From positions 43,569,152-43,633,151 of the forward strand of contig OX381720.1 of NCBI GenBank assembly GCA_947462335.1: 64,000 nt of DNA. Direction: 5' to 3'. Every line of letters starts with the position of its first letter. Within the stretch, counting starts at the first letter, position 1. This DNA comes from Harmothoe impar. Lineage: Eukaryota; Annelida; Polychaeta; Phyllodocida; Polynoidae. The translations under genes and the position numbers were made by a program. Under the pieces are notes generated by a model. The model was not told the origin of the DNA. It ran no database searches and saw only the letters and a list, made by a program, of their open reading frames with translations. Below, one piece after another: positions 1-10,790 of the stretch.

Positions 1-146
1 AGAAAATCAAGTTCATTGTCTCAGATTAAACAGTCTCTTTTGATGAACATAAATGCAATGTACACCGGGTCCACTAGTCAAACAGTGTTTTTGGATGAAC
101 ATAAATGCTTTGTACCTTTACTTGTGTATTACGGTGTGTTAGACAA

Positions 147-653
147 TTATAGGGCATTTTTAATGGCCACCAAGAATTTCTTGTGATCTAACATGTGTTG
201 TATCTCAGGGTCAATGTCATTCCAGAGACTGGTGCCACGGTAGAGTGGACTCTTCTCGTACACGGCCTTCTTGGGTCTCATGGTTTTCAGCTTCACTTGT
301 GCATTACCCCAGAGAGCTCGTGCAGGTACTACAACGTTGTCTTCATGCTGGGAAGTTTTGTGGAGGTGTGACAACAGCTGCACCTTTCGTCCCACCTCCA
401 GGCGGGGCACTTTGTTTCGGGTGTGGAGCTCTTCTATGTTTGCACCTCTGGGGTCCCTTATATTTTCACAAATTCTAACGGCATCGTTCTGCAAGGTCTG
501 CAACTTTCGCACGGCCCACACAGGCCCTCCCTCATATGAAAAGCTGCAGTATTCCATTGCCGTCTTTATCATGTGAGTGTAGATTTCCACAGCGGTCCTT
601 TGGTCTGATCCTGCCCTGATCCGTCTCAGCTGTGGGAGTCGTGCCATGACCAT
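147..653 (-). pseudogene. LINE pol C-terminal region remnant
   Basis: This 168-codon stretch ends the LINE protein. It includes IYTHMIKTAMEYCSFSY, LQTLQNDAVR, a DPRGANIEELH block, LLSHLHK and a SLWNDIDPEIQ block, which is the tail typical of CR1/Jockey-type pol proteins after the RT. A second, more degraded copy of the same region lies on the plus strand at about 6688-6985, sharing the DPRG, LSHLHK and EDNVV blocks, so this is a multi-copy family. No function is assigned to this tail. Confidence 0.75.
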
Positions 654-742
654 ATTGTCACCTTCTTCAGGTGCGGGCCATACTCAAGTGGCGGTCAACC
701 AATAAGCCTAGATTATTGAATTGGTGGACCACCTTCAGAGTC

Positions 743-1521
743 TCACCATAAAACCTGAGTCTTTTTGGCATTTATGGTGAGTTTGTTTTGTGCACACCAG
801 GTGCTCACCCTATCCAGATCCGCCTGCATTAGTGCTTTAGCTCTCTGGACGTCTCGGCAGGAAACGACAAGTGCAATGTTGTCTGCGTAGAGGTGATAGC
901 TGGGGTTTTGGACCACCCTGCAGACGTCGTTCACGTACAGGACAAACAGCAGAGGCCCGACTACGGACCCTGTGGAACGCCCTTTGCTACAGGTTCGCGG
1001 TCTGAGAGCTTGTTGTTTGCCCGGGTTTGTTGTTGTCTGTCTGCTAGGTACGATGTTAGCCACTGGAGGAATTTGTCGTGGAGGTTCAGGCTCGCCAGTT
1101 TGTGTAGTAGGATCACGTGGTCGACCGTGTCAAACGCCTTCCTCATATTGAGGAAGACCACGGCCGACCGGTGACTTTTGTTTCGGGCTGTGTAGAAGTC
1201 CATCAGCAGGGCATACACCGCATCACCAGTGGCTCACCCTGGCATAAAGCCTGATTGTCGTTCACTGATGATCCGCTCTTCGATCAGGTGGTTGAGTAGC
1301 TGTCGGTGAATTACCTTCTCGGTTAGCTTGTTGCAAATGTTTAGCAAACAGATAGGCTGCCAGTTCCCCACATCCGCCAAGCTGCCGGTCTTCGGTAGTG
1401 GTATCACAGTACCAGTTTTCCATCTGGTAGGTACCGTGCCTGTGCGTATAGTGCTGTTGATGATTGCACTGGCCACTAGGGGGAAGCTTGTGAAACAGTC
1501 CTTGACGACCTGTGACCTCAT
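743..1521 (-). pseudogene. LINE reverse transcriptase remnant
   Basis: Three overlapping minus-strand frames (1234-1521, 961-1218, 743-1063) together carry the RT core. Motifs seen are VIPLPKTG with CLLNICNKLTEKVI, an SGF segment, FLNMRKAFDTVDH (motif A, with its Asp), GVPQGP (family GVPQGS), and YADNIALVV where the catalytic box should read YADD. The second Asp of the active site is therefore Asn, and at least two frameshifts interrupt the domain. It is non-functional. The family role is copying LINE RNA into the target site. Bases 654-742 still encode recognisable sequence downstream of the RT but contain a stop. Confidence 0.88.
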
Positions 1522-1569
1522 GTGGGGGATGCTGGAACTTTTGTGTTGTTTTATGCCTTTAACAAGTTT

Positions 1570-2166
1570 TTACACATGGATCGGGGTTGCCTCGCGCAAC
1601 TCACAGGGTGCAGGTTCAGTAGCGTAATAATTCACTGGTGCTGGCAGGCCAATATTGTCGAATGCCGAGGCCAGCCTATCACTAATACCACAGTAGTATT
1701 TGTTTATGTAGTTGGCCGTGTCCACATCGGGCACATTCAGTCCAGCGTCATCCATTAGTTTAATGGCGGACTGTGTCGTGGAACCCTTCCAGAGCCTTTT
1801 TATTTCAGCCCAGAATTTCCGGGGGTCATGCTCAAACCGCCGCAGGTTGTCTAGTATGGCCTTTCTCCGGTTGTTGGCGAGCTTGTTGTCAATCATCTTA
1901 TTCAGACGGGTTATCACAGGGATGTGGTGGTTGAAAACGCCACGTCCAATCCTCCTCAATTTACGGTAGGATCTTTTTCTCTTGCGGATCAGCTCCAGTA
2001 CGTCCTGGGTGAATTCAGGGGCAGATGCACCCTTGATTCTGCGCACAGTGATGGGGCATGTTTGATCGAGATACAACTTGATGGCGGCAATTGTTGCACT
2101 GTATACCAGGTCGGGGTCTTGTAGGGTTAACACATCGAGGTTCTGCTCACGCAGGTGCTGGCACAT
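1570..2166 (-). pseudogene. LINE linker between endonuclease and reverse transcriptase
   Basis: This 198-codon open stretch is basic and helical-looking, with KRKRSYRKLRR and FWAEIKRLWKG segments. A region of this style usually joins the endonuclease to the fingers of the reverse transcriptase in CR1/Jockey LINEs (compare the common FW..I..L motif). It reads in the same direction as its neighbours but is separated from the endonuclease by a frame change near 2170-2230 and from the RT by another near 1520-1570. There is no catalytic motif; the call rests on position and composition. Confidence 0.7.
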
Positions 2167-2232
2167 CGCCTCGGCGTCATAGTTTTTGTACGAGCGTCCA
2201 ATAACAGTTTCGGTGAAATGCTTGACATTTTG

Positions 2233-2829
2233 TTATTTCTTCTGGACAAAGACTGGCGTATAGTCACTCAACTTATCATCAGTCAAGCCGTTTATCTGTA
2301 TATGGGCGCAGTTAGTATATATGTGGTCCAGGGTTGAGCTTCCATAGATGGGGTGCCAGTACATAGGTGGGGTATGCAAGTATTTTAGCCCACAGTCAGT
2401 CAAAAATTTGGCAAGGTGTCTGCAGTTAGCTGAGCGCCGGGTTCTAGTGTTTACATTTAGCTCTCCTAACACCCAGACCTCTCGGTTCCCCACCAGGGGG
2501 TGACGGAGCATTGTTGTCAGAGTTGCATACGCCATGCGCACATTTCCTCGTGGAGGCTTATAAGTTGTGATAAGTACCCTTTGTTTTTGACCTGGATAGC
2601 AAGTTAGGATGCCCACGGCTTCCAGATCCTTAGTGGTGCAGCACAGCTCAGGACACAGGGAGGTGACACAAGCGTACTCGTAGCGCATATAGCAAGCCAC
2701 GCCCCCTCCACGGTGTCTCTCACTGTTAGGGCGGTCTGTACGAAACAGCGCCATCCTGGGCATGTTGACATTAGCACTGAGGATAGTGGTGTTAAACCAG
2801 GTCTCTGTGACGCAAACATACATACCGGC
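2233..2829 (-). pseudogene. LINE endonuclease domain remnant
   Basis: This is an exonuclease-endonuclease-phosphatase type domain, which in LINEs nicks target DNA to prime reverse transcription. Readable motifs are VTETWF near the start, RGGGVACY, a GELN where the family has GD(L/F)N, LDHIYTN, and SDYTPV where the family has SDHxPV. The Asp-to-Glu and His-to-Tyr changes hit residues normally needed for catalysis, so this copy is probably inactive. The open frame continues to 2961, but the residues beyond about 2829 come from the adjacent ATAAGCC repeat and not from the LINE. The next LINE fragment lies just downstream (1570-2166). Confidence 0.8.
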
Positions 2830-3276
2830 GCCGATTATAAGCCTGCCCTGTATATAAGCCAGGTCACAAATGTTACTACCGGTAGAGTTTATATAAGCCG
2901 GGCCCCAAATATAAGCTGGGCTAGGATAGATAAACACATTAATTGGCAATGATCTAGTCATAACTACGCTTCTAATTTGAGTACATTTATTTACTTAATT
3001 CTTGTAGCTATACAAAGCTGGGTTTATTTCCTACGTACATTATAGGGATATGCCCAAAGGGCATACAGGCTGTTCTCATTGGGAATCATTAGAATTAAAC
3101 TTATAGAAAAAGGTTAGATCCTGAATCAATAAGAGAATAAATACAGATTGGAGTACACACCCTTTGTAAAATATTATATGCCTGGCCTGTGTATAAGCCT
3201 GCCTCGTTTATAAGCCGGGTCAAGAATTTTTTATTGGTCATTTGAAATCAGTATAAGCCCGCGCTTATAAACGAGG
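2830..3276. repeat. ATAAGCC-rich interspersed repeat
   Basis: The motif TATAAGCC recurs several times (around 2834, 2853, 2892, 3192, 3210 and 3250). A 13-bp hairpin is present: CCTCGTTTATAAG at 3202-3214 and its complement at 3264-3276. The same GTATAAGCC motif fills the ends of the TA-flanked element at 62859-63411, so the two are probably related MITEs. A further motif copy at about 3852 suggests that the 3281-3804 element inserted inside this repeat. There is no coding potential. Confidence 0.5.
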
Positions 3277-3280
3277 ATAT

Positions 3281-3804
3281 GGCTCAGTCTCACGACTTTG
3301 TAACAATTGGATCGTCTTTGACCGGGTAACGTCTTTGACCGGGTGATGTCTTTGACCAGGAAACGTTATTATAGCATAAATTAGACGTATACATAGTAAG
3401 AAATGGGTGGAAAAAGTCAAAGGATATATTCGCACTATATGAAATGAAATTGATTTAAAGTTTTTTTATATTTATATATAGCCCCTTTTACATGCATTAT
3501 AGCATAATGTTATATTTTTTCCTCTGCCCGGTCAAAGACTTCACTTTCTATGTTATGTGGAATTTGAAGAGCTACACTGTCCAAAGTGTTATGCAATAAC
3601 CATCCACATATATTTACAAGTAGTTGAGATATGGGGGAAAAAAAATAAAAATTAGAAAAACCTTTTCTAGCCTCCCGGTCAAAGACGTCATCCGGTCAAA
3701 GACGTCACCCGGTCAAAGACGTCACCTGGTCAAAGACGTCTCCCGGTCAAAGACGTCAACCGGTCAAAGACGATCCAATCGTTACAAAGTCGTGAGACTG
3801 AGCC
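3281..3804. mobile_element. 524-bp MITE with long inverted ends built of GGTCAAAGACGTC units
   Basis: The left end (GGCTCAGTCTCACGACTTTG at 3281) and right end are inverted copies over about 80 bp. Each arm continues into tandem ~17-bp units containing GGTCAAAGACGTC: three on the left (3312-3358) and six or seven on the right (3674-3773). A TA (or ATAT) flanks both ends, as for Tc1/mariner-type insertions. The AT-rich centre has one more degenerate unit near 3529. No transposase is present, so this is a non-autonomous element. The unit contains the palindrome GACGTC, the core of CREB/ATF-like sites; any regulatory effect is inference. Confidence 0.75.
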
Positions 3805-4143
3805 ATATACGGTACCTGGATGGTGGCTCTGATAGAATCTATCCCTGAAACTTATAGATTATAAGCCTGCCTTTGGCATTGAACATTGCAAAAGATGAAC
3901 GTAACTTATTTATAATGAATAGGTAATGTTCCTCCAATTGAAGTCTAGACCTTTTATATTCGCGTATATCTCTCATGGATAGGCTTGAGAGGTTTTAATC
4001 ACCTGAGTAATTATAGTTTGAAGCTCTCAAAGGGAATATAGAATTTTATCAACGAGGGCGTTGTGCTTATAAGGGAGGTTAATTATTGTGAGAAATTTTC
4101 CTGATTATTCTATCATGAATTTGTCACACGTACTATGGGAGCT

Positions 4144-4203
4144 GACAAAGGTCACCAGAATTATTTTTTTTCCCCCAAAACGCTTTTCCTGGTGACCGTT
4201 GTC
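4144..4203. other. Short inverted repeat (15-bp arms, one mismatch)
   Basis: GACAAAGGTCACCAG at 4144-4158 pairs with CTGGTGACCGTTGTC at 4189-4203, with an AT-rich loop. It is a simple potential hairpin. Nothing around it identifies a gene or element. Confidence 0.4.
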
Positions 4204-5303
4204 GGCCATCGTAAAGTGTGATATTGGTAATATGATATTAGAGATAATTCTATAGCGTGAAGATCACGCCACGGTTTCTGCTTGCACAAATAAATCGTAA
4301 CCTATCTTGAAGACTTTATCCGCTTGCTGCCTAGGGGTGTTTGTGTTGGAGAGTAACCTCGGGATAGTAACCCTGCACGTATCTATAATTGATGGGTTAT
4401 CACTGCCAAGAGGTAAACACTGGCAAATGCAATCATTGCTTGTCAATGATTGTCTAATAAAAGAACATATAAATATATGCCTGTGCTATAAATTGATTGA
4501 CTTTCATTGATCGATCAACCTTTTAGGGCCATTTTCCATCAGCCAAAACTGGTTCTCTGTGCTTAAATGAGACATGGTGGCCATCTAGTATGGTGCCAAT
4601 ACTTCATTTCAATAATGACAGAGAGGCTTCCCCTGGATATAGGCTCAGTGTGGTCAGTTGTTCCATCACCTCCCTAACTTTAAGACCTAAATTACAGTTT
4701 GAGAGAAGTGATAGTATTGAAACGAACGTTGGTAATAAAGAGCAAATAATACTTCCTTGGTCTTTGAGGGTCGGTAGGTCTGATTTTCTAGTTTGAAATT
4801 ACCAGGAACGAGTCGTGAATTGCCACATCGACTAGCTAGTCATCAGGGTAACTCTTGAAATTATTGAATATTCTTTTTAAAACGCCTCCTCAGGTCAGCC
4901 AATTAATTAAGCCATTAAGCGAGCTTGCTCTTCTAGATTAAGAATTTGCTAAAATCTAGAAAAATCTGAATATCTATAACAAAATTATTTTTAAGTTCCC
5001 CAAAATATGTGAAAAAGCCCTTTATTGAAACTAGGGCCAGATATACAGTTAGCCGCGTTGATACACCTAACAGTTGCACAAGCCCCACAGTACGGGCTGA
5101 ACATTGATGTCTCAGATAGATATCAGCAGGGGAATAAGGACAAAAGAACAAATATTTTGTCTGTGTGTTCTCTCTAGTATGGGGCCACACTGCACATGGC
5201 CGATAGCCGATGTAGGGGTGTGTGTGTGTTTGATGTGCCTGCTGTCACTCCCCAAGGGCCGGCCATATACTTATCTGCTGTTTGATTTATTGATTTTTCT
5301 ATG
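4204..5303. other. Non-coding stretch, nothing recognised
   Basis: About 1.1 kb of AT-rich DNA with only short chance open frames on either strand, no splice-consistent conserved coding segments and no clear repeat structure. Confidence 0.5.
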
Positions 5304-5366
5304 TTTGGTTTTAGTAGCATCAGGGGGTGATCATGTTATCAAACTAGGGGGAGGGGTAGTGAAGGT
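5304..5366. repeat. 63-bp direct repeat, copy 1
   Basis: The block starting TTTGGTTTTAGTAGCATCAG and ending GTAGTGAAGGT is repeated without visible change at 5915-5977, 611 bp downstream in the same orientation. The flanks differ, so this is either a small dispersed duplication or a shared end of two insertions. Confidence 0.8.
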
Positions 5367-5914
5367 TTTAGGAATTAAGGTGCAGTCAGCGCGGAAGAAC
5401 TTCTAACCCTCAACATGCGGGAGGGAGTATTTAAAATGTCACCTGTTTTCAGCAATCCCGTACATTACTCAAATATATGTAATTGGGCATATATATGTGG
5501 ATTGTTTCACAGTCCTATTGGGGCAACCTTTTGCGCGTTCATAAAATTCACCCACCATTATCCCTGTATGTTAAAACATGTCCACTCCTACTCGCACCCG
5601 CAACAAGCATACATGTAGAGGAGTGGGAGTCCTGGGTCATAGTTGGGTAGTAACAACATGGCTATAACCTTGTTGTCTAACTTATAGATGTCCTCACGTG
5701 AATGGTCAAAACTGGTCAAACAGACTTTATCTTTCTTGTTTATTGTACTTATTTGTCTTAACGATGTAATAAAGCTTTCAAAGAATACTAAGGTTTTATG
5801 GGTATAATCGCGTAATACTCGTACTTGAATAATAATTTTGTCATGGCCTAATCTATATTAGAACTAGATTCCCCTAAAAATGTGTGTCTAGTAACTGGTA
5901 GACCGCTACCTGTA

Positions 5915-5977
5915 TTTGGTTTTAGTAGCATCAGGGGGTGATCATGTTATCAAACTAGGGGGAGGGGTAGTGAAGGT
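5915..5977. repeat. 63-bp direct repeat, copy 2
   Basis: Second copy of the block at 5304-5366, same strand, apparently identical. The intervening 5367-5914 shows no gene. Confidence 0.8.
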
Positions 5978-6097
5978 CAAAACACCTGATAGAGATAGTT
6001 CAAGCAAAGCTCCCAAACCTCAGGCGAATCAGGGCTGGCTCTGATCAAAGAACAACTGTTTAAGCACACACGCACTTGATTAAGGTTGGTCAATCCC

Positions 6098-6455
6098 TTT
6101 TCAGCCAATAAATATATTTAATATAAATACAACCCAATTCTGCCTGAGTAGCACGTATACGGTGTACATCTATGCAGAACAACCAGCGACCCAGGGCTCT
6201 CTGGTACGACAGACGTGAGTGCTAATCCCAGTAGCGTCCACCCCCACAAATTGCCTGGACGTGGTAGTAGTATTGATGGGTGGAAATCTCCCCCTGACAG
6301 TCTCATTTATATTGAGACCTGGCCCTAATTCTGCCCCCTGCTAATTGATACAGGACTAAAGGCCATGGGGTGCAACCTCCTGCAGCTGGCCACAGGGCAG
6401 GATGCTACAGTGAGCACCTACATATGAACATAGTCAAGCATTTAGTCAATACCCA
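6098..6455. repeat. 358-bp direct repeat, copy 1
   Basis: Begins TTTTCAGCCAATAAATAT and ends TTTAGTCAATACCCA. It is about 98-99% identical to 7154-7511 (only a handful of substitutions, for example GTATACG versus GTACACG). The pair brackets about 700 bp holding a small MITE-like sequence and a LINE tail. Read on the minus strand the repeat has a TATA-like ATATAAATGAG and an AATATATTTATTGG near its end, so solo or paired LTRs of a non-autonomous element are possible. The ends are not a clean TG...CA and no target duplication is seen, so a dispersed or duplicated repeat is equally possible. Confidence 0.85.
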
Positions 6456-6500
6456 TTGTAGCCACATTTCGAGTTAAGAGAGCGAAATTGCTAAAAATAT

Positions 6501-6683
6501 AGTGTGTTTCATAAGACAGCTATCGTTAAAATGACATCTGCTATCGTAACTTCAATTTTAAGAGAGCTGAAACACTTAAGCTTATGAAATACACTCACTT
6601 TCCTTACTTAACGATATCGTAACTCTGCTATCGTTATTTTTGACAGCTCTCGTTAATTTCCTAAAGCTTATGAATGACACACT
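6501..6683. mobile_element. Small MITE-like palindromic repeat (AGTGTG...CACACT)
   Basis: Starts AGTGTGTTTCATAAGACAGC and ends in the inverted form CTTATGAATGACACACT. An internal third copy of the end (CTTATGAAATACACTCACT near 6586-6600) and several TATCGTTA/TAACGATA motifs make it a compound hairpin. No clear target duplication was found. It abuts the LINE remnant that starts near 6688. Confidence 0.5.
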
Positions 6684-6687
6684 CATG

Positions 6688-6985
6688 ATCTTTGACCCCA
6701 GAGGGCTCAACATCGATGACCTACACAGGGAGTTCCGAAGCTACACATAGTAGGACAACATCAACTCCTAAGTCACCTGCACAAAATCTCTTTCAATGAA
6801 GACAATGTGGTGGCACCAACCATGCAGGGACCTGCGAGGCAACGTCCAGGTGGAACTCAAAATCGGATGTTTGCGACAAAAGCCGTTTGATGCCAGGCTT
6901 GGAAGCATGGAATAGACTCAAATCTACACCACAGAAAATCACTGACAGTCGAACATTCTTAGAAGCCTTGAAGGCTGGAATCTAA
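6688..6985 (+). pseudogene. Second LINE C-terminal remnant, plus strand
   Basis: Plus-strand translation in shifting frames gives FDPRGLNIDDLH, then LSHLHKISFNEDNVVAPT, then a TFLEALKAGI-like end. These match, in order, the DPRGANIEELH, LLSHLHKTSQHEDNVV and FLVAIKNAL blocks of the LINE at 147-653. There are several stops and frameshifts. It is the 3' end of another copy of the same LINE family in the opposite orientation, now a fossil. Confidence 0.65.
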
Positions 6986-7153
6986 CTTAATGACTGTCTT
7001 GAGTACTATACTTCTGGCTGAAATAATGTATTTCACAAATGAACACTTTAGAGAGACTTGTATGTATACATGATTTCTTTATTATCATATCCTTTACTGA
7101 CTGACGGTGCCTTGGCTTTTAAATGTAAGACCTACTATATCTATTATAACGAT

Positions 7154-7511
7154 TTTTCAGCCAATAAATATATTTAATATAAATACAACCCAATTCTGCC
7201 TGAGTAGCACGTACACGGTGTACATCTATGCAGAACAACCAGCGACCCAGGGCTCTCTGGTACGACAGACGTGAGTGCTAATCCCAGTAGCGTCCACCCC
7301 CACAAATTGCCTGGACGTGGTAGTAGTATTGATGGGTGGAAATCTCCCCCTGACAGTCTCATTTATATTGAGACCTGGCCCTGATTCTGCCCCCTGCTAA
7401 TTGATACAGGACTAAAGGCCATGGGGTGCAACCTCCTGCAGCTGGCCACAGGGCGGGATGCTACAGTAAGCACCTACATATGAACATAGTCAAGAATTTA
7501 GTCAATACCCA
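7154..7511. repeat. 358-bp direct repeat, copy 2
   Basis: Near-identical partner of 6098-6455 in the same orientation, offset 1056 bp. The high identity means the two copies separated recently, or are kept alike by gene conversion. Confidence 0.85.
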
Positions 7512-8869
7512 CCATATTCTAGTTGCATCCAAAATTATACTACCAAGCATAAAATATTATTGACTTTGGGATATTCGTATATAATATTATAATGTCCTCA
7601 CAATCTATAGGGCTGACTGAGATTATCAAACGGTGCTACAAGGCAAATGACAAAGGATTGGGAGATTTCCTTAATGTGGCCCATCCTTACCAAATAAGGC
7701 ATATGTTAAAATTTGAAATTTAAATAATATTTCAGACACAGATCGCTAATCGTTTTAGTTTTATAGAGTCTATATTAGGCCCTGTACACTTGAATATAGG
7801 ATTATCGTAGGTATCGTTTTTGACTATTTTAGAAAAATAAAACTTATTCTAGACTTTATAAATGACTTGATAAATACTTTGCATGACATTTCCTGGAAGC
7901 TGTTAGGATGCTCTCTCCATAATACTAGGTTAAACAACATTCTGAAGTTGGTTACCTTAGCAACTAGAAGGTTCTATCAGCTGTTTTCAAACAATATTGT
8001 CATCAGAATCAGTCGGCCCTTGACATGGAGAAACCCTCTGTGGTATTTTGGCAACATTCAATTCAACTCATTCAGCTTCCTAACTAAGGACACTTAAATC
8101 TCATTAAAGAAATGCCAAAAAAGAATTAATTTCAAAGGAAAAGAGAAAAAAAACGATTTTCACCTTCGAGCTCCAATAAATATTACTTGTGCCTCATTTT
8201 GGAAAGATGGGTCACAAATCGGTATTTGTAAAAGGGACCTCTTATAAAAGACCCCTTGCATCAACTTAGGTCAATATAGTATGACCTTGCCAGTAGAGCT
8301 TTCTTATATTGATGTCCAAAGTAGTGTATTCATGATCAATCGGCCCGCTCCATAGTAGAATTATATATCCACACAGCTACGTGACAGATCACACAGAGAG
8401 TGGGCCAAGGTCGCACCCATATCCCCAATAGGTGACAGGCAAATCCACTACAGGCCTACAGGATGAGGGGCTCATCCTATTGATTAGCTGGTACTATAGG
8501 TTATTGACGAGTTCAGGTGCAAGGTCCACACACCTGGTTGACTCCCCTAATATAGGCGTCCATCAATTCTAGGTGAATCAACTGTCAGGTGTGAGACAGA
8601 AGTCTTTCTTTAGAAATATACCGGTCGATTGGCCATGGTGGTATTGAATTTGCATCCCCCACAATCATTTTCCTTTTTATACCTTACTTTTTGTGCCTGG
8701 CTAAATGTATTCTGTCGTCATAGCAAATCCATAACAAATATTGTGTGATTAACACACTGTATTAAATCAATATGTTACCTATATTTAAATCGCATTATCT
8801 GGCCATCTCCTGTGGACCTGTAAGATGTGTTTATTGCCACTAAACTGATGCCCTGAGCTTTTACAATTT
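7512..8869. other. Non-coding stretch, nothing recognised
   Basis: AT-rich DNA. The short open frame at 7867-8097 has no recognisable motif and no support as a gene. Confidence 0.5.
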
Positions 8870-9000
8870 CAATTTCAATTTTTGTTTATTCACATCCTCA
8901 TGAGAGGTAAAGGAAAGAAAGTAAGAGAGAAAATCAGTTTCAGCCGATAGTTACAATGGCATCACTGATGTACAAAGTTATGGTATAAAGTTATGAGGTT
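8870..9000 (-). repeat. Possible retroelement 3' tail (inverted)
   Basis: AATTTCAATTTCAATTTTTG followed by TTTATTCACATCCTCATGAGAGG has the look of the complement of a SINE/LINE 3' end with its short A-rich terminal repeats. The body is not recognised; the call is tentative. Confidence 0.3.
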
Positions 9001-10579
9001 TACAATACACTCTATGTTCTGCGTAGATCTACATGATAGACACTAATAGTCTGCGAACTCTATATTTGACTAGGTAAAATTAATGGAACTGGCAAGTTAT
9101 TAGCCATACAACAATCCATCTTTTGATTAGGTAGTATAGGCCAGGTACATCTGGCAGCACCAATGAATATATAGAGATTCTCTGTCTTTTTCAGCACCAA
9201 TGAGCACCAGGTTGACTAGTAAGGGTGCAAAGACAATGTGATACAATGAAAACAAAGAGATAATAATTAAGAGATAATAGCACCACTCTTATTAATTAAT
9301 TAACCAGGATTGGCAGAGCTTTAATTTAGTGCAGTCTTCTTATGCTTAGATCTTTTAATCTTAGACCTGTCCTTTTTTGCAAGTGGTATCCTTTTTGTGG
9401 GTTTAAATTTTTCCATAACTGTAGCACAAAATTTTGATAGGTTACTTAGGACAATGGGGTTTTTGTTATTAAAGAGATAGCACATAGCATATTTTCATGA
9501 CCCTAAATCTGGTGACCTTTCAAATGAAATAACTTTTTCCTATGTAAGCCCCTTAATTAGCCCCCTAACTTTGGAGTTGTCGTGCTTGTATAGTTAAAGG
9601 ATAGCTGCAATGCCACACACTATGTCCCCAGTCCAGGAGTTGGTTGGTATAGTTGTGGGTTCCCGGTTATCATAGATTTACAAGAGAGACTTCTAACAAT
9701 GGACAAGCTTTCAGAACTGCCTTTCATGAGCCATCCCTCCTGCACTTGATGGGGTTGCATTTGCAAACCTTTCACAATTTAGAGGCCATATTTACAGATG
9801 ATATTCAGGATATGTTTCCATGTCATCCTGTTGAATTAAGATGCAATCTAAGATGGTCAGTCGGGAGCCATTGGTTGAGGATAAATGGACTGACCCTGCT
9901 GGCATAGCTGTTACTGGTATCCAAGGTATCAGATGGGGATGGAGGTCATTATTTTGGTACATCCCTACTTAAAGCCGAGCTAGTTCAGATGATCCCTGAA
10001 AAGACAGCATTATTGCAAGTATAGACCTTTATTTCAGGGCCTATTTGGACTGGGTTTGAAATGAATTATTTCACCAAGTATCATTACCCACAGAGATTCT
10101 TAAAATGCCTCTTGTTCATTATTAACGTATTCCTTACCATTAACACATTCATTGCCACATAGTCATTCATCCCAAACATGCCCATGGTTCATGTCAACTT
10201 ATTCCCATAACCAGAGAGATTTAAAAGGCAGATTTGCCCAAGCAAGGCATATATTAAAACTCTGAAATCCCAATGAATTCCCCTTCATTGAGGTATCAAG
10301 CTGTGAAACTGACTGAAGCCCACTGTGCCAACACCTGAGGCCAGGTCAATAAAAGACCCATCACAAGAAGCTGACGTCTGATTAAGTTATTTGGAAGCCT
10401 TAGTGAACCTACTTAGCCTACTGTATACAATCTAAAGATCTACATGGAACCTTGGCGTAAATACTTCTTTCCCTCTTCTCATAAGTTATTATTATGTTGA
10501 ATCAGGATAATGATTATGATGAAATGTTCTAGCATAGTCACGGGTATGAAACCACCTCCTCTGATTTGATGTTATCCTT
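9001..10579. other. Non-coding stretch upstream of the CUB gene
   Basis: No conserved coding sequence was recognised. An 84-codon open frame at 9653-9907 (+) shows no domain. Additional 5' exons of the CUB gene could lie here or further upstream, but none could be supported. Confidence 0.4.
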
Positions 10580-10790
10580 ATGTTATCCTCAGTCTTGTTC
10601 ATCATTGTCCTACCAGGTGGCGTAGCAGGGCGGCCGCCAACACAGCCATCTTGGTTGTGGGAGCCGGTAGCGCCCTCTTTAGGCACATGTGGACACTTCA
10701 GGGGTAACATGTCACGTGCCGGGTACGTGTCCACCCCCAAGTACCCCAACAACTACCCAGACAGCCTCTCCTGCGACCTCATTGTGTATG
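10580..10790 (+). CDS. CUB-domain protein, exon 1 (signal peptide plus first half of CUB)
   Basis: ATG at 10580 opens a hydrophobic leader (MLSSVLFIIVLPGGVAG) that looks like a signal peptide, then a short Pro-rich stretch, then the CUB start CGHFRG, GYVSTPKYPNNYP and CDLIVY. Cys37 and Cys65 would form the first CUB disulfide, and N43-M-S is a possible glycosylation site. The exon ends at 10790 before GTGGGT, a plausible donor, after the first base of a codon (phase 1). Joining it to 12168 gives VY-VPENHMARLYF, as expected for a CUB beta strand. An in-frame stop lies at 10562. The alternative is an internal exon with an acceptor near 10590 or 10616, making this the last CUB of a larger protein. 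The protein would be extracellular; the ligand is unknown. Confidence 0.72.

Larger units (their letters stand above)
1..2829 (-). mobile_element. Decayed, 5'-truncated non-LTR retrotransposon (CR1/Jockey-like LINE)
   Basis: On the minus strand, pieces of an apurinic-type endonuclease, a linker, a reverse transcriptase and a C-terminal tail follow each other in the order expected of a LINE pol protein, split by frameshifts and stops. The 5' limit is near 2829, just upstream of the endonuclease ETWF motif, where unrelated ATAAGCC-rich repeat DNA begins; 5' truncation of this kind is common in LINEs. The stop codon is at 147-149. Bases 1-146 would be 3' UTR and contain a short duplication (around 30-70 and 81-118, sharing GATGAACATAAATGC). 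The copy is dead: the reading frame is broken several times and catalytic motifs are altered. Assignment to CR1/Jockey is from general motif style; the exact clade is not certain. Confidence 0.88.

Noticed and set aside
6118..7362. Two nearly identical 62-codon minus-strand ORFs (6118-6306 and 7174-7362)
   Set aside because: They lie inside the 358-bp direct repeat, so their similarity reflects the repeat. No motif or signal is visible.
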